The notes beneath the pieces were generated by a model. The model saw nothing but the letters and a program-made list of their open reading frames with translations. It was not told the DNA's origin and ran no database searches. Below, one piece after another: positions 45,501 through 54,176 of a stretch of DNA of 64,000 nt. Position 1 is the first letter of the stretch; each line of letters starts with the position of its first letter. Where the stretch lies: positions 3,151,501-3,215,500 of the forward strand of contig NZ_CP082966.1 in NCBI RefSeq assembly GCF_019968605.1, read 5' to 3'. Made by a program: the position numbers and the translations under genes. This DNA comes from Polaribacter litorisediminis (GTDB lineage Bacteria > Bacteroidota > Bacteroidia > Flavobacteriales > Flavobacteriaceae).

Positions 45501-46880
45501 CTCTTAACGGCAGCCGCCGCCGCTTTAGGATTTATTCCAATGGCGCTCTCCACAAATGCAGGAGCAGAAGTACAACGACCATTAGCTACTGTGGTTGTTG
45601 GTGGTTTAGTTACTGCCACCATTTTAACGCTCATTGTATTACCTGTTTTATATGCCTGGTTTGAAGAAAAAAAAGAAATCAAAATGAATAAAACTGCACT
45701 CGTAACAATCATAGGTTTGTTTTTTATGGCACATACCCAAGCGCAATCAAAATTAACCTTAGAAGAAACGTTGGCTCTGGCCATCGAAAATAATGCAGGT
45801 TTAAAAGCTTCTAGTTTAAAGGTAGATGAAAGCAATGCCATGATTGGCAATGCCTTCAATTTTAATAAAACATCTATTTATTATAGCTATGATGAAAATA
45901 ATCTAGCCACCAACAACCTCCCTATAAAGGTGTTTGGAATTGCCCAAGATTTTAAATTTCCAACCGTTTATTTGGCTGATAAAAAGATAAATAAAGCAAA
46001 ACTAAATTTAGCGCAAACCAATTATAAGATGCAATTTCAGCAACTTCAAAAAACAGTTTATGCCAAATATTATCAATTGAGTTATACTAAAAACAAGGCA
46101 GCAACCTATCGTTTTTTAGACAGCTTATATAAAGATTTTGCTAAAAAAGCAACCCGTAGATTTGAGTTAGGGGAAACCAATTACCTAGAAATGATTACCG
46201 CCAGATCTAAACAAAAGCATTTAGAAACGTTATATAAACAAGCTTTACAAGAGGTTTCTATTTCTAAAGAGCAACTTAACGCGGTTGTACAACAAGATGG
46301 TTTAGAAATTATAGATCAACCGCTTCAAAAATTAGAAATTAAAGATATTTCGATGAATAATAATGTTGGTCTCCAATATTTTGAAGATGCTAAAAACTAT
46401 CAGCATACATTATATACAAGAGAGAAGCAAAGTTTGTTGCCAGATATTAGTGTAGAATATTTTCAAGGAACCAATAGCCAATTGAATCGAAATATTATTG
46501 GGTATCAAGTAGGTTTAAAAATTCCGTTGCTATTTTCTGGGAATGCTTCGAAAATAAAGGCTTCGAAAATAGCTCAAAACATTGTCATAGAACAACAGCA
46601 AGATTACAGGGTACTATTAAATGCAAAACACAATGAACTTTTAGCAACTTTAAATCAATATAAAGAAGCGATCAATTACTATGATACGGAAGGAAAAAAT
46701 CTAAAAAACGAAATTATTAAAACCGCAAATAGAACCTTTCAAGAAGGTGAAATCGATTTTTTTCAGTACATACAAAGTTTGGAGACTGCCAAAGATATTG
46801 AGTTATCTTATTTAGACAATTTAAATGCCTATAACCAAACTATTATCAACATTAATCACCTTATTTTAAATACTTTTTAA
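42561..46880 (+). CDS. CzcA/CusA-type heavy-metal RND pump fused to TolC-like outer-membrane factor
   Basis: A 1439-residue fusion. Residues 1-1041 are an HME-RND pump: first helix, large periplasmic loops, and the helix-4 motif D400-F-G-I-I-I-D-G-A-V-I-I-V-E, whose D-F-G-x3-D-G-A-V form is typical of divalent-metal exporters (Zn/Co/Ni/Cd), unlike the Cu/Ag type. Residues 1064-1439 are an OMF with two long coiled-coil halves starting L-T-L-E-E-T-L. Between them, M1042 opens a signal-peptide-like segment (M-N-K-T-A-L-V-T, ending T-Q-A-Q-S), so cleavage or a 13th helix may place the OMF outside. Fused forms occur in other Bacteroidetes (recalled). It opens the pump operon with the adaptor 2 nt after it. 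Confidence 0.95.
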   Translation: MLENIIKFSLKNKLLIFLFTTFIVGFGIFSLTQIPIGAVPDITNNQVQVITTSRNLSTQDVEQFITYPVELEMANLPGVDEIRSVSKFGLSVVTIVFEDAMGTYLPRQLIAEKIKSASEKIPAGFGTPTMGPITTGLGEIYQYILDVKPGYEDRYSTTDLRTIQDWIVKRQLSGIPGVVEVNTWGGFLKQYEVAINPNKLNAMQISVIEIYDALEKNNSVAGGGYIEKGNETFFIRGEGLVKNLEDIGNIVVKNEGTPIYVKDVAKIGFGSATRFGAITGNGQGEKVLGQIMMLKDGNSKAIIDAVKERVLEIESSLPEGVYINGFLERSELIGKTTFTVSENLILGSLIVIFVVVLLLGNLRSGLVVASVIPLSLLFAISLMNVFGVDANLMSLGAIDFGIIIDGAVIIVEFIAFKIISESEKIKSLGTEAKQEEIDAITLKSASKMMNSAIFGQLIILIVFIPILSLSGVEGKMFRPMALTFSFALIGAMLLCLTYVPVVSSLFLKPQKQSAKNVSVRIMKVLNSWYGPSIHWALGHKKIVISLAGLLLASSVFLFSTMGGEFVPTLDEGDFVIQPVLKTGTSLGKTIEITTKIEQILLEKFPEVDQVVSRIGAAEVPTDPMSMEESDVIIKLKPKDEWVSAKSKDELADKFKEALSIIPGMEVEFTQPIEMRFNELITGVRADIAIKIFGDDLSMLANKANEVKELIKNVDGASDIIIEKVEGLPQMSVHYDRAKIARYGLNIADINQMITMGFAGGTVGNVFEGEKRFDLVIRLDKKNRKNLESLEHLYIDTPNGTKVPLDELAEIKYTTGPAKISRDDTQRRIVIGINVRNRDLQSVVDDIRTIIDDQLKLPVGYKITYGGQFENLQSAKARLMVAVPIALTLIFLLLYFAFGSVKEALLVYSAIPLSAVGGVLLLWLRDLPFSISAGVGFIALFGIAVLNGIVLIEHFKELKEDGVNDIEERIKRGTSERLRPVLLTAAAAALGFIPMALSTNAGAEVQRPLATVVVGGLVTATILTLIVLPVLYAWFEEKKEIKMNKTALVTIIGLFFMAHTQAQSKLTLEETLALAIENNAGLKASSLKVDESNAMIGNAFNFNKTSIYYSYDENNLATNNLPIKVFGIAQDFKFPTVYLADKKINKAKLNLAQTNYKMQFQQLQKTVYAKYYQLSYTKNKAATYRFLDSLYKDFAKKATRRFELGETNYLEMITARSKQKHLETLYKQALQEVSISKEQLNAVVQQDGLEIIDQPLQKLEIKDISMNNNVGLQYFEDAKNYQHTLYTREKQSLLPDISVEYFQGTNSQLNRNIIGYQVGLKIPLLFSGNASKIKASKIAQNIVIEQQQDYRVLLNAKHNELLATLNQYKEAINYYDTEGKNLKNEIIKTANRTFQEGEIDFFQYIQSLETAKDIELSYLDNLNAYNQTIININHLILNTF

Positions 46881-46882
46881 AG

Positions 46883-48004
46883 ATGAAAAACATATATATC
46901 ATTTTATTTTCTTTTGCTTTTTTAGCATGTGGAAATCAAGAAAAAAACACCGAAACCATCGAACTAAGTGCAGTAAATAGCAACCTTATAGAAATTACAA
47001 AACAACAATTTGAAAGCGAAAACATGCAATTAGGGGCATTGTCAGAGCAAAATTTTAACACTATTGTAAAAGCCAATGGAATGCTTGATGTTCCGCCAGA
47101 AAATAGCGCTAGCGTAAGTACTTTTGTAGGTGGTTATGTTACTAAAATTCCGCTTTTAATTGGTGATCAAGTTCAAAAAGGACAACTCGTAGCTAGTTTG
47201 CAAAATACCGAGTTTGTGACCATACAACAGCAATATTTAGAAATTACGGCGCAGCTTCAATTTCTAAAAAGTGAATATGAAAGACAAAAAACATTGTTTG
47301 CTGAAAAAATTACCTCACAAAAAAACTTCTTAAAAGCAGAAAGTACTTACAAAAGTAATTTGGCAACCTATAACGGTCTGCGCAAAAAATTACAAATGAT
47401 GAACATCAATCCGAATGCTGTTGAAAAAGGAGAAATCACTACAACCATCAATTTATATGCGCCCATTAATGGTTATATCACCAGCGTAAATGTAAGTAAT
47501 GGTACTTTTGTGTCTTCTGCGAGCGAATTGTTAGAAATTGTTAATACAGATCACATTCATCTAGAGTTGAATGTTTTTGAGAAGGATATTTTAAAGGTCA
47601 AAAAAGATCAAAAAATAGTATTTAGAGTTCCAGAATCTTCAGATAATAGTTACCTAGCCAAAGTTCATTTAGTAGGAACTTCTATTGATGAAAACAGAAT
47701 GGTAAAAGTACATGGACATATAGAAAATGAAGAAATCCCTTTTATTACAGGCATGTATATTGAGGCAGACATCTTTACAGATTCTAGAAAAATAGTAGCA
47801 ATACCAAAAAGTGCCATCAAAGAAAATGAAAATAATTATTTTGTTTTAGCTTTAAACCAAGAAAAAGATGACAAGTATATATTTGATAAAATAAAACTGG
47901 ATATTGGTGTGCGAGACGAAAACTATTTGGAAGTTTTAAATAGCGAGGATATAAAAAATAAAAAAATTCTTACCAAAGGTATTTTTATGCTATTAAATGA
48001 TTGA
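46883..48004 (+). CDS. Efflux RND periplasmic adaptor lipoprotein
   Basis: A 373-residue membrane-fusion protein (CusB/CzcB-like). Lipobox Phe-Leu-Ala-Cys (about 14-17). Visible domains are a barrel-sandwich hybrid (G-Y-V-T-K-I-P-L-L-I-G-D-Q-V-Q-K-G-Q), a short helical hairpin (about 105-155), and C-terminal beta-barrel/membrane-proximal domains. It bridges the inner-membrane pump and the outer-membrane factor. It follows the pump by 2 nt and so is coupled. No separate OMF gene follows, which agrees with the fused pump. Confidence 0.94.
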   Translation: MKNIYIILFSFAFLACGNQEKNTETIELSAVNSNLIEITKQQFESENMQLGALSEQNFNTIVKANGMLDVPPENSASVSTFVGGYVTKIPLLIGDQVQKGQLVASLQNTEFVTIQQQYLEITAQLQFLKSEYERQKTLFAEKITSQKNFLKAESTYKSNLATYNGLRKKLQMMNINPNAVEKGEITTTINLYAPINGYITSVNVSNGTFVSSASELLEIVNTDHIHLELNVFEKDILKVKKDQKIVFRVPESSDNSYLAKVHLVGTSIDENRMVKVHGHIENEEIPFITGMYIEADIFTDSRKIVAIPKSAIKENENNYFVLALNQEKDDKYIFDKIKLDIGVRDENYLEVLNSEDIKNKKILTKGIFMLLND

Positions 48005-48059
48005 TAATAAATTTTCGAAACCCAAAAATTTATTATGTTTGTTACTCTAAAATATACAG

Positions 48060-48620
48060 ATGAAAAGATTTTCTTTATTACTATTGATTATTATGTTTTC
48101 TCTTTCAGTAAAAGCGCAAGAAAAATTGCCTCAAGACATCAATAAAAAACATGAATTAAAATTAAATGCTTTTAGTTTAATTGTTTTTTCTTCGTTAGAT
48201 ATTTCTTATGAACGTCTTTTAAATAAAGACTCATCCTTTGGTGTTGGTGTTTTTTATAATTTTAATAGTATCGATAATGATTTATATTATCCAAAAAAAT
48301 TCTCAATAACACCTTATTACAGATGGTTTTTTACAGATAGCAGATTTGCTAGAGGTTTTTTTGTAGAAGGATTTGGCATGCTGAACACCTATGAAGATCA
48401 GGAGTACTTTTGGGGAAGTCCAAAACAAACTGAACAGGAAACAAGTTTTGCCTTAGGTATTTCGGTGGGTGGTAAATTTATTATAAAATCTGGTTTTACA
48501 GCCGAAGTTTATGCCGGTGTTGGAAGAAATTTATTTAATAATAATAGCGTTGATGATTCTATAGATTTGGGTAATGATATTATTACAAGAGGCGGAATTT
48601 CACTTGGATATCGGTTTTAA
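48060..48620 (+). CDS. DUF3575-type outer-membrane protein, paralogue A
   Basis: A 186-residue secreted protein with a signal peptide (cleavage near V-K-A-Q). It is made of alternating beta strands ending in G-Y-R-F, as expected of a small outer-membrane barrel. The motifs S-Y-E-R-L-L and V-E-G-F-G-M-L fit DUF3575-type flavobacterial proteins. It lies 55 nt after the adaptor and may belong to its transcript. A paralogue follows directly. Function unknown. Confidence 0.75.
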   Translation: MKRFSLLLLIIMFSLSVKAQEKLPQDINKKHELKLNAFSLIVFSSLDISYERLLNKDSSFGVGVFYNFNSIDNDLYYPKKFSITPYYRWFFTDSRFARGFFVEGFGMLNTYEDQEYFWGSPKQTEQETSFALGISVGGKFIIKSGFTAEVYAGVGRNLFNNNSVDDSIDLGNDIITRGGISLGYRF

Positions 48621-48640
48621 ATCAGAAAACTAAAATTTAG

Positions 48641-48675
48641 CGCTTTCATGTAATACCAATAGTTACATGAAAGCG
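48641..48675. terminator. Perfect 13-bp stem-loop between the DUF3575 genes
   Basis: CGCTTTCATGTAA pairs with TTACATGAAAGCG across a 9-nt loop. The following T-run is weak. It could end the metal-efflux transcript or be a processing or regulatory structure for the second paralogue. Confidence 0.5.
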
Positions 48676-48696
48676 TTGTTGTAAAAAACAAAATAT

Positions 48697-49194
48697 ATGA
48701 AAAAGATTATTGTACTATTTACATTATTTCTAAGTACTTATACTTTTTCTCAAAAAGAAATAAAGTTAGATATTGTTGATGCCATAGCAATTAAAAGTTT
48801 AGAGTTGTCTTATGAAAATTACGTGACAGATGATTCTTCTGTAGGTATTTCTGCATTGTTTAATTTGGAAGCGCAAGATGTTGATTTTCGATACAATGAA
48901 AACATGATGATTACGCCATATTATCGTCATTATTTTTCTACAGATAAGCAATGGAATTTCTTTGGAGAAGGTTTTATAGGCATCAATTCTGGTAAAAAAG
49001 AAACAGTAAAAAATTCTGGAGAGTACGATGTTAAGTATACCGATGGCGCTTTAGGAATTGCTATAGGTACAAAATATTTAGCTACAAGTGGCTTAGTTAT
49101 TGACGCTTATGCGGGCATTGGCCGTAATTTATTTGGTTCTGAATCGCCCGTAATAGTTCCTAGAATCGGTTTAAATATTGGCTGGAGACTTTAA
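48697..49194 (+). CDS. DUF3575-type outer-membrane protein, paralogue B
   Basis: A 165-residue relative of the preceding gene with its own signal peptide (cleavage near F-S-Q), the same S-Y-E-x-Y-V/D-S-S-V-G-I-S start, I-T-P-Y-Y-R, G-E-G-F and a G-I-G-R-N-L-F end. Its C-terminus ends in G-W-R-L, still aromatic/hydrophobic. It is shorter and probably an ancient duplicate. A clear terminator follows. Confidence 0.75.
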   Translation: MKKIIVLFTLFLSTYTFSQKEIKLDIVDAIAIKSLELSYENYVTDDSSVGISALFNLEAQDVDFRYNENMMITPYYRHYFSTDKQWNFFGEGFIGINSGKKETVKNSGEYDVKYTDGALGIAIGTKYLATSGLVIDAYAGIGRNLFGSESPVIVPRIGLNIGWRL

Positions 49195-49217
49195 TAAAAT
49201 TTACAATATAAAATAAA

Positions 49218-49248
49218 AAACCTAAAAGTTAATCCTTTAGGTTTTTTT
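49218..49248 (+). terminator. Rho-independent terminator after DUF3575 paralogue B
   Basis: Stem AAACCTAAA / TTTAGGTTT with a 9-nt loop, then a T-run of seven. It lies 23 nt beyond the stop. Confidence 0.85.
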
Positions 49249-49285
49249 ATTAACTTTATTCATTCAAATTTTAAATTGTAGGATT

Positions 49286-49498
49286 ATGAAAAAAAACATG
49301 GGTTCTATCGATAAGGTTGTAAGAATTCTTATCGCTGTTGTCATTGGCATTCTATTTTATACAAATGTAATAGTTGGTACTTTAGGCATTATTCTTTTAG
49401 TTGTAGCTGGCATATTTGTAGCAACAAGCTTTATAAGTTTCTGCCCTCTTTACGCACCATTCGGAATCAGTACTTGTGCTATTAAGGATAAAAAATAA
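49286..49498 (+). CDS. DUF2892 small membrane protein
   Basis: A 70-residue protein with two hydrophobic segments (about 12-28 and 33-50) and a C-terminal C-P-L-Y-A-P-F-G-I-S-T-C motif, as in DUF2892 (YgaP-like transmembrane) proteins, often found near rhodanese or sulfur genes. Starting at M1 or M5 is equally possible. Function unknown. It is followed by a bidirectional terminator. Confidence 0.9.
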   Translation: MKKNMGSIDKVVRILIAVVIGILFYTNVIVGTLGIILLVVAGIFVATSFISFCPLYAPFGISTCAIKDKK

Positions 49499-49502
49499 AC
49501 AA

Positions 49503-49533
49503 AAAGTCCTCATCAATTTGATGAGGATTTATT
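49503..49533. terminator. Bidirectional terminator between DUF2892 and glyS
   Basis: A perfect 10-bp stem TCCTCATCAA / TTGATGAGGA with a T in the centre. On the minus strand the stem is followed by CTTTTT, a good terminator for glyS; on the plus strand by ATTTATTGTTTT. It serves the two convergent genes. Confidence 0.8.
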
Positions 49534-49552
49534 GTTTTAAAAAACCAAGTTG

Positions 49553-51094
49553 CTACATTTTCTGCAACCAAGTTTTTACAGCAACTTCTGCCTTGATAAT
49601 ATCTTTTAAATCTTCAATAGCAACACGTTTTTGCTCCATGGTATCTCTATGTCTTATGGTAACAGAATTGTCTGTTAAAGAATCATGATCTACCGTAATA
49701 CAAAAAGGAGTTCCTGCCGCATCTTGTCTTCTATAACGTTTACCAACAGCATCTTTTTCATCGTAAAAAACATTAAAATCCCATTTTAAATCATCCATAA
49801 TTTTACGCGCAACTTCTGGCAAACCGTCTTTTTTCACCAAAGGAAAAATAGCTGCTTTAAAAGGAGCTAAAACTGCGGGTAATTTTAAAACTGTTCTTGT
49901 GGTTCCGTTTTCTAATTCTTCTTCTTGTAAAGAATTAGAAAATACTGCCAAAAACATTCGATCTAAACCAATAGAAGTTTCTACCACATAAGGCACATAA
50001 CTTTTATTTTCTTCATGATCAAAATATTGTAATTTTTTACCAGAATATGCTTCGTGTGCTTTTAAATCGAAATCGGTTCTAGAATGAATTCCTTCTAATT
50101 CCTTAAATCCGAATGGAAAATTAAATTCTATATCTGCTGCAGCATCTGCATAGTGTGCTAGTTTATCATGGTCATGAAAACGGTAATTTTCTGCCCCTAA
50201 ACCTAAACTTAAATGCCATTTTAAGCGGTTTTCTTTCCATTGTTCATACCATTCTTTTTGCGTTCCTGGTTTTACAAAAAATTGCATTTCCATTTGCTCA
50301 AACTCGCGCATTCTAAAAATAAATTGTCTTGCCACAATTTCGTTTCTAAAAGCTTTTCCTGTTTGCGCAATTCCGAAAGGAATTTTCATTCTACCCGTTT
50401 TTTGCACATTCAAAAAGTTTACAAAAATTCCCTGTGCCGTTTCTGGGCGCAAATAAACTTGTGTAGAATTTTCTGCGGATGCACCAATTTGCGTTCCAAA
50501 CATCAGGTTAAATTGTTTTACTTCTGTCCAATTTTTAGAACCAGAAACTGGGCAAACAATCCCTAAATCAATAATCAATTGTTTAAAACCTTCTAAGTCA
50601 TTTTCTTCTTGAACTCTAGATAATTCCGCCGTAATTTCATCCATTTGTTTTTGACGACGCAACACATTTAGATTTGTTTTTACAAACTCATTTTCATCAA
50701 AAGACGCACCAAAACGTTTTTGTGCTTTCGCGATATCTTTCTTAACTTTATCTAGAATTTTTTCTCTAAAATCCTCTACCAACACATCTGCCCGGTATCT
50801 TTTTTTAGAATCTTTATTATCAATTAAAGGATCGTTAAATGCATCTACATGCCCAGAAGCTTTCCAGGTAGTTGGGTGCATTAAAATAGCGGCGTCGATA
50901 CCTACAATGTTTTCGTGCATTTGCACCATTGCTTTCCACCAATAATCTCTAATATTTTTCTTGAGCTCAACTCCGTTTTGAGCATAGTCATACACAGCGC
51001 TTAAACCGTCATAAATTTCAGAGGATTGAAATACATAACCGTACTCTTTTGCGTGCGATAAAACTTTTTTAAATTGATCTTCTTGTTTTGCCAT
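49553..51094 (-). CDS. glyS: Glycine--tRNA ligase (alpha2 class II type)
   Basis: The 513-residue enzyme charges tRNA-Gly. The class II motif 2 region is seen in G-K-A-F-R-N-E, the motif R-P-E-T-A-Q-G-I-F, and the late S-I-G-L-D-R motif 3, with the C-terminal anticodon-binding domain ending V-T-I-R-H-R-D. The single-chain length (about 510) matches the eukaryote-like GlyRS used by Bacteroidetes. No gene follows closely on the same strand; a hairpin terminator lies 20 nt beyond. Confidence 0.96.
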   Translation of the reverse strand: MAKQEDQFKKVLSHAKEYGYVFQSSEIYDGLSAVYDYAQNGVELKKNIRDYWWKAMVQMHENIVGIDAAILMHPTTWKASGHVDAFNDPLIDNKDSKKRYRADVLVEDFREKILDKVKKDIAKAQKRFGASFDENEFVKTNLNVLRRQKQMDEITAELSRVQEENDLEGFKQLIIDLGIVCPVSGSKNWTEVKQFNLMFGTQIGASAENSTQVYLRPETAQGIFVNFLNVQKTGRMKIPFGIAQTGKAFRNEIVARQFIFRMREFEQMEMQFFVKPGTQKEWYEQWKENRLKWHLSLGLGAENYRFHDHDKLAHYADAAADIEFNFPFGFKELEGIHSRTDFDLKAHEAYSGKKLQYFDHEENKSYVPYVVETSIGLDRMFLAVFSNSLQEEELENGTTRTVLKLPAVLAPFKAAIFPLVKKDGLPEVARKIMDDLKWDFNVFYDEKDAVGKRYRRQDAAGTPFCITVDHDSLTDNSVTIRHRDTMEQKRVAIEDLKDIIKAEVAVKTWLQKM

Positions 51095-51139
51095 AATTAC
51101 GGCAAATATAAAGGTTTGCTACATTTTTTCAAGCAAAAA

Positions 51140-51703
51140 TTACTCGACTTTTTTACATCGATAAATAAAAGCTGGAGGAATATTTAAAGGCTCGAAACCC
51201 AGTGAAATAGACTCTTTAAATACTTCTTTTAATTTTTTAAAATAACTTAAACTATATTGGTATTGAATATAGATTCCGTTTGGATGTAAAGCTTGAAAAG
51301 ATTTTTCTAAAATTTCATCGGAAACTTCCTCGGGAATAATGGTTAAAGGCAAACTAGAAATAATATAATTTACTTTATCAATTTTTAGTTTTTTTAACTC
51401 GTAAAGAATTTTTTCTGCCGATACTTTTAAAACAACTAGCTGCGGATGCCTTAATTCTTTTAATTGGCAGTAAAAATTATCATTAATTTCAAAACAAATT
51501 AAGATGGCATTTGGTGCCAAATTATTTAAAATGTATTTGGTAATTGCTCCATTTCCTGGACCTAATTCTACTAAAACTTGTGCTTTCGTAAAATCAATTT
51601 CTTTTATCATCCTTTTGGATAAAAAACGAGAACTGGGTGCAACCGTTCCTAATGTTTTGATATTTTTTACAGCTTCTTGAAAAAATTTTATTCTACTATA
51701 CAA
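51140..51703 (-). CDS. Class I SAM methyltransferase (phospholipid/rRNA type)
   Basis: A 187-residue protein with SAM motif I V-E-L-G-P-G-N-G-A-I (about 47-56), motif II acidic residue in C-F-E-I-N-D, and motif IV S-S-L-P-L. The fold and motifs match the rRNA adenine dimethylase-related / phosphatidylethanolamine N-methyltransferase-like group. Substrate uncertain. It is divergent from comF with a 49-nt gap, and 45 nt from glyS. Confidence 0.85.
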   Translation of the reverse strand: MYSRIKFFQEAVKNIKTLGTVAPSSRFLSKRMIKEIDFTKAQVLVELGPGNGAITKYILNNLAPNAILICFEINDNFYCQLKELRHPQLVVLKVSAEKILYELKKLKIDKVNYIISSLPLTIIPEEVSDEILEKSFQALHPNGIYIQYQYSLSYFKKLKEVFKESISLGFEPLNIPPAFIYRCKKVE

Positions 51704-51752
51704 TTGATTTCTCTTATTTATTAAGTATCTTTCTAAAAAAAGTTTTGTAAAG

Positions 51753-52439
51753 ATGATACTTTTAAAAGATATATTCGATCTTTTTTATCCAAATTTATGT
51801 ACAATTTGTAATGAGCACTTAGTTACAAATGAAACCGTGATTTGTACGTTTTGTAGACATGACTTACCGATGACTAATTTTATTGATTTTAAAAATAATA
51901 AAGTTACCCAAACTTTTTATGGCAGTGTTTTATTGGAAAAAGCGTTTTCTTTACTTTATTACAGAAAAAAAGGAAGTACACAAAGATTAATTCATGACTT
52001 AAAATACAAAGGCAATGAAGAAGTTGGTCTTTTTTTTGGGAATTGGATTGGTGAAATTTTAAAAGAAAATCAAGAATTTAATACTGTAGATTTTATAATT
52101 CCTGTGCCCTTGCATCCAAAGAAACTGAGAAAAAGAGGCTATAATCAGGTAACAAAATTCGGGGAACGCCTATGTCATCATCTTAAAATTCCGTTTAAAG
52201 AAAATAATTTAATTAGGATCTCCGCTACTAAAACTCAAACTTTTAAAGCTCGTTTTGAACGTTTTAAAAATTTAGAAACTAAATTTTTATTACAAAACCC
52301 TTCTTTTTTTAACGATAAACATGTTTTGTTAATTGACGATGTAATTACTACTGGAGCAACTTTAGAGGCTTGTGCCAAAGAATTTGAGAGATCTAAAAAT
52401 TGTAAAATAAGTATTCTAACAATGGCCTATACAGAATGA
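51753..52439 (+). CDS. comF: ComF family protein
   Basis: A 228-residue protein. The N-terminus holds a zinc-finger-like C-T-I-C (about 17-20) and C-T-F-C pair, and the C-terminus a phosphoribosyltransferase domain with V-L-L-I-D-D-V-I-T-T-G-A-T. ComF proteins act in natural transformation, bringing DNA across the inner membrane. The R-K-R-G-Y-N-Q motif is conserved. Divergent from the methyltransferase. Confidence 0.93.
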   Translation: MILLKDIFDLFYPNLCTICNEHLVTNETVICTFCRHDLPMTNFIDFKNNKVTQTFYGSVLLEKAFSLLYYRKKGSTQRLIHDLKYKGNEEVGLFFGNWIGEILKENQEFNTVDFIIPVPLHPKKLRKRGYNQVTKFGERLCHHLKIPFKENNLIRISATKTQTFKARFERFKNLETKFLLQNPSFFNDKHVLLIDDVITTGATLEACAKEFERSKNCKISILTMAYTE

Positions 52440-52495
52440 ATTTTATGATTTTAAATTCAAAAATTAATTGTTAATTTGTATCAAATTTATTTTTT

Positions 52496-54112
52496 GTGAA
52501 AACCTTTTACAGATTTTTCTTTTTTATTATCCTACTCGTTTTTATTTCTAATTGCGCTAGAACTGGCAGACCAGAAGGTGGCCCGAAAGATGAAGACGCA
52601 CCTGTATTTGTTACTGCAAATCCGCCTTACGAAAGCATCAACTTTAATAAAAAAGAAATTAAACTATTTTTTGATGAATTTATAAAATTAAAAGATCTTA
52701 ATAAGCAGCTCGTGGTTTCTCCGCCCTTAAAATACCCTCCTTTAATAACACCTCAAGGAACTGCAAGTAAGCAAATTACCATAGAAATTTTAGACACGTT
52801 GTTTCTGAACACTACCTATATTTTCAATTTTGGAAACGCAGTTGAAGATAATAATGAAAGTAACAAACTTGAGAATTTTAAATATATTTTTTCTACTGGT
52901 ACTTATATCGATTCTTTAACAACTTCTGGTTCTATTAAAGATGCTAAACTTCTTGAAACTCCAAAAAGAAATAATATTTTATTGTACAGAATAGATAGTA
53001 CTTTTAATGACTCAATTGTATACAATAAGAAACCAAATTATATTACAAGTACCTTAGATACCACAATTTTTAAATTTACAAATTTAAGAAAAGGTAACTA
53101 TTTAATGATTGCTTTAAACGAGTCTATAAACGATTATATTTTTGATCCTAAAAACGATAAAATTGGTTTTGTTTCAGATACCATTCAATTACCAAGAGAC
53201 AGCATAATTGCCCAACCTATCATCCTATTTAAAGAAGAACAACCTTATGAATTTAGAAGAGGCAAAGAGGTTTTTAGAGGAAAAATAGAATTTGGCTTTG
53301 AAGGTGATGGAAAAGACATGAAAATAAATATGCTTTCTGACGTGCCTGATGATTTTAAAAGCATTTCGAAATTTGAGGTTGACAAAGACACTTTAAACTA
53401 TTGGTTTACACCCTTTGAAGCAGACTCCTTAAATTTTACCGTTGAAAACAAACAAATTATAGATACTTTAACGGTAAGGTTACGCAAGGAAAAGATAGAT
53501 TCTTTAGTAATGAACGCTACTGTAAAAGGGACTTTTCATTTTAGAGACACTTTCTTTTTAACAAGTAATACTCCTATTATAAAAATAGATACTAGTAAAA
53601 TTAGTTTCTTTGACAAAGATACTATTGCTGTTAATTACAAGATACTTTCTTCTAAAAAAGAAAATAAAATAGGTTTTATTTTTAAAAAAGACCCTGAACA
53701 GAAATACAATTTAAAATTTTTACCGAATTCATTCACAGATATTTATGACGTAAAAAATGATACTTTAACGTATAAGCTAGACACAAAAAAGATTGATGAT
53801 TATGGCAGGATAACCCTCAATATAGAGAACATAAATTCTCAAAATTTAATCATTGAAATCTTATCTGGAAAAGATCAAGATCAACTTGTAGAGCGTCAAT
53901 TTACAGCGACCTCTACAAAATTAGTTTTCGATTTATTAGAGCCCCAAAAATATACCATAAGAGCTATTATTGATACCAATAAGAATAATAAATGGGATAC
54001 TGGAAACTACTTAAAGAAACGGCTTGCAGAAAAAATTATCTATAACGAAGCGATTAATAATTACGATTTAAGAGCTAATTTCTTTTTAGAAGAGATTTTT
54101 AAAATTGAATAA
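52496..54112 (+). CDS. Lipoprotein with N-terminal Ig-like (Big_5) domain
   Basis: A 538-residue lipoprotein (GTG start; lipobox about Ile-Ser-Asn-Cys at residues 17-20). The mature N-terminus carries the R-P-E-G-G-P-K-D segment and then a Big_5-type Ig-like domain (F-D-E-F-I-K-L-K-D). The rest is beta-rich, ends in a T-N-x-N-K-x-D-x-G type motif near the C-terminus, and has no catalytic residues I recognise. Such proteins occur near comF in many Bacteroidetes. Likely surface-anchored; role unknown. 56 nt after comF. Confidence 0.82.
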   Translation: MKTFYRFFFFIILLVFISNCARTGRPEGGPKDEDAPVFVTANPPYESINFNKKEIKLFFDEFIKLKDLNKQLVVSPPLKYPPLITPQGTASKQITIEILDTLFLNTTYIFNFGNAVEDNNESNKLENFKYIFSTGTYIDSLTTSGSIKDAKLLETPKRNNILLYRIDSTFNDSIVYNKKPNYITSTLDTTIFKFTNLRKGNYLMIALNESINDYIFDPKNDKIGFVSDTIQLPRDSIIAQPIILFKEEQPYEFRRGKEVFRGKIEFGFEGDGKDMKINMLSDVPDDFKSISKFEVDKDTLNYWFTPFEADSLNFTVENKQIIDTLTVRLRKEKIDSLVMNATVKGTFHFRDTFFLTSNTPIIKIDTSKISFFDKDTIAVNYKILSSKKENKIGFIFKKDPEQKYNLKFLPNSFTDIYDVKNDTLTYKLDTKKIDDYGRITLNIENINSQNLIIEILSGKDQDQLVERQFTATSTKLVFDLLEPQKYTIRAIIDTNKNNKWDTGNYLKKRLAEKIIYNEAINNYDLRANFFLEEIFKIE

Positions 54113-54176
54113 ATTCACAATTTAAAAACAAAATTCATTCGCATACTTGTGCATTCTTAATGATACTCTCATGACT

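Noticed and set aside
43523..45859. Minus-strand ORFs of 170 and 193 codons inside the metal pump gene
   Set aside because: The plus-strand RND motifs are continuous and conserved, and the reverse frames lack any recognisable domain.
49476..49688. A 70-codon plus-strand ORF over the glyS end
   Set aside because: It overlaps the bidirectional terminator and the antisense of the GlyRS C-terminus.
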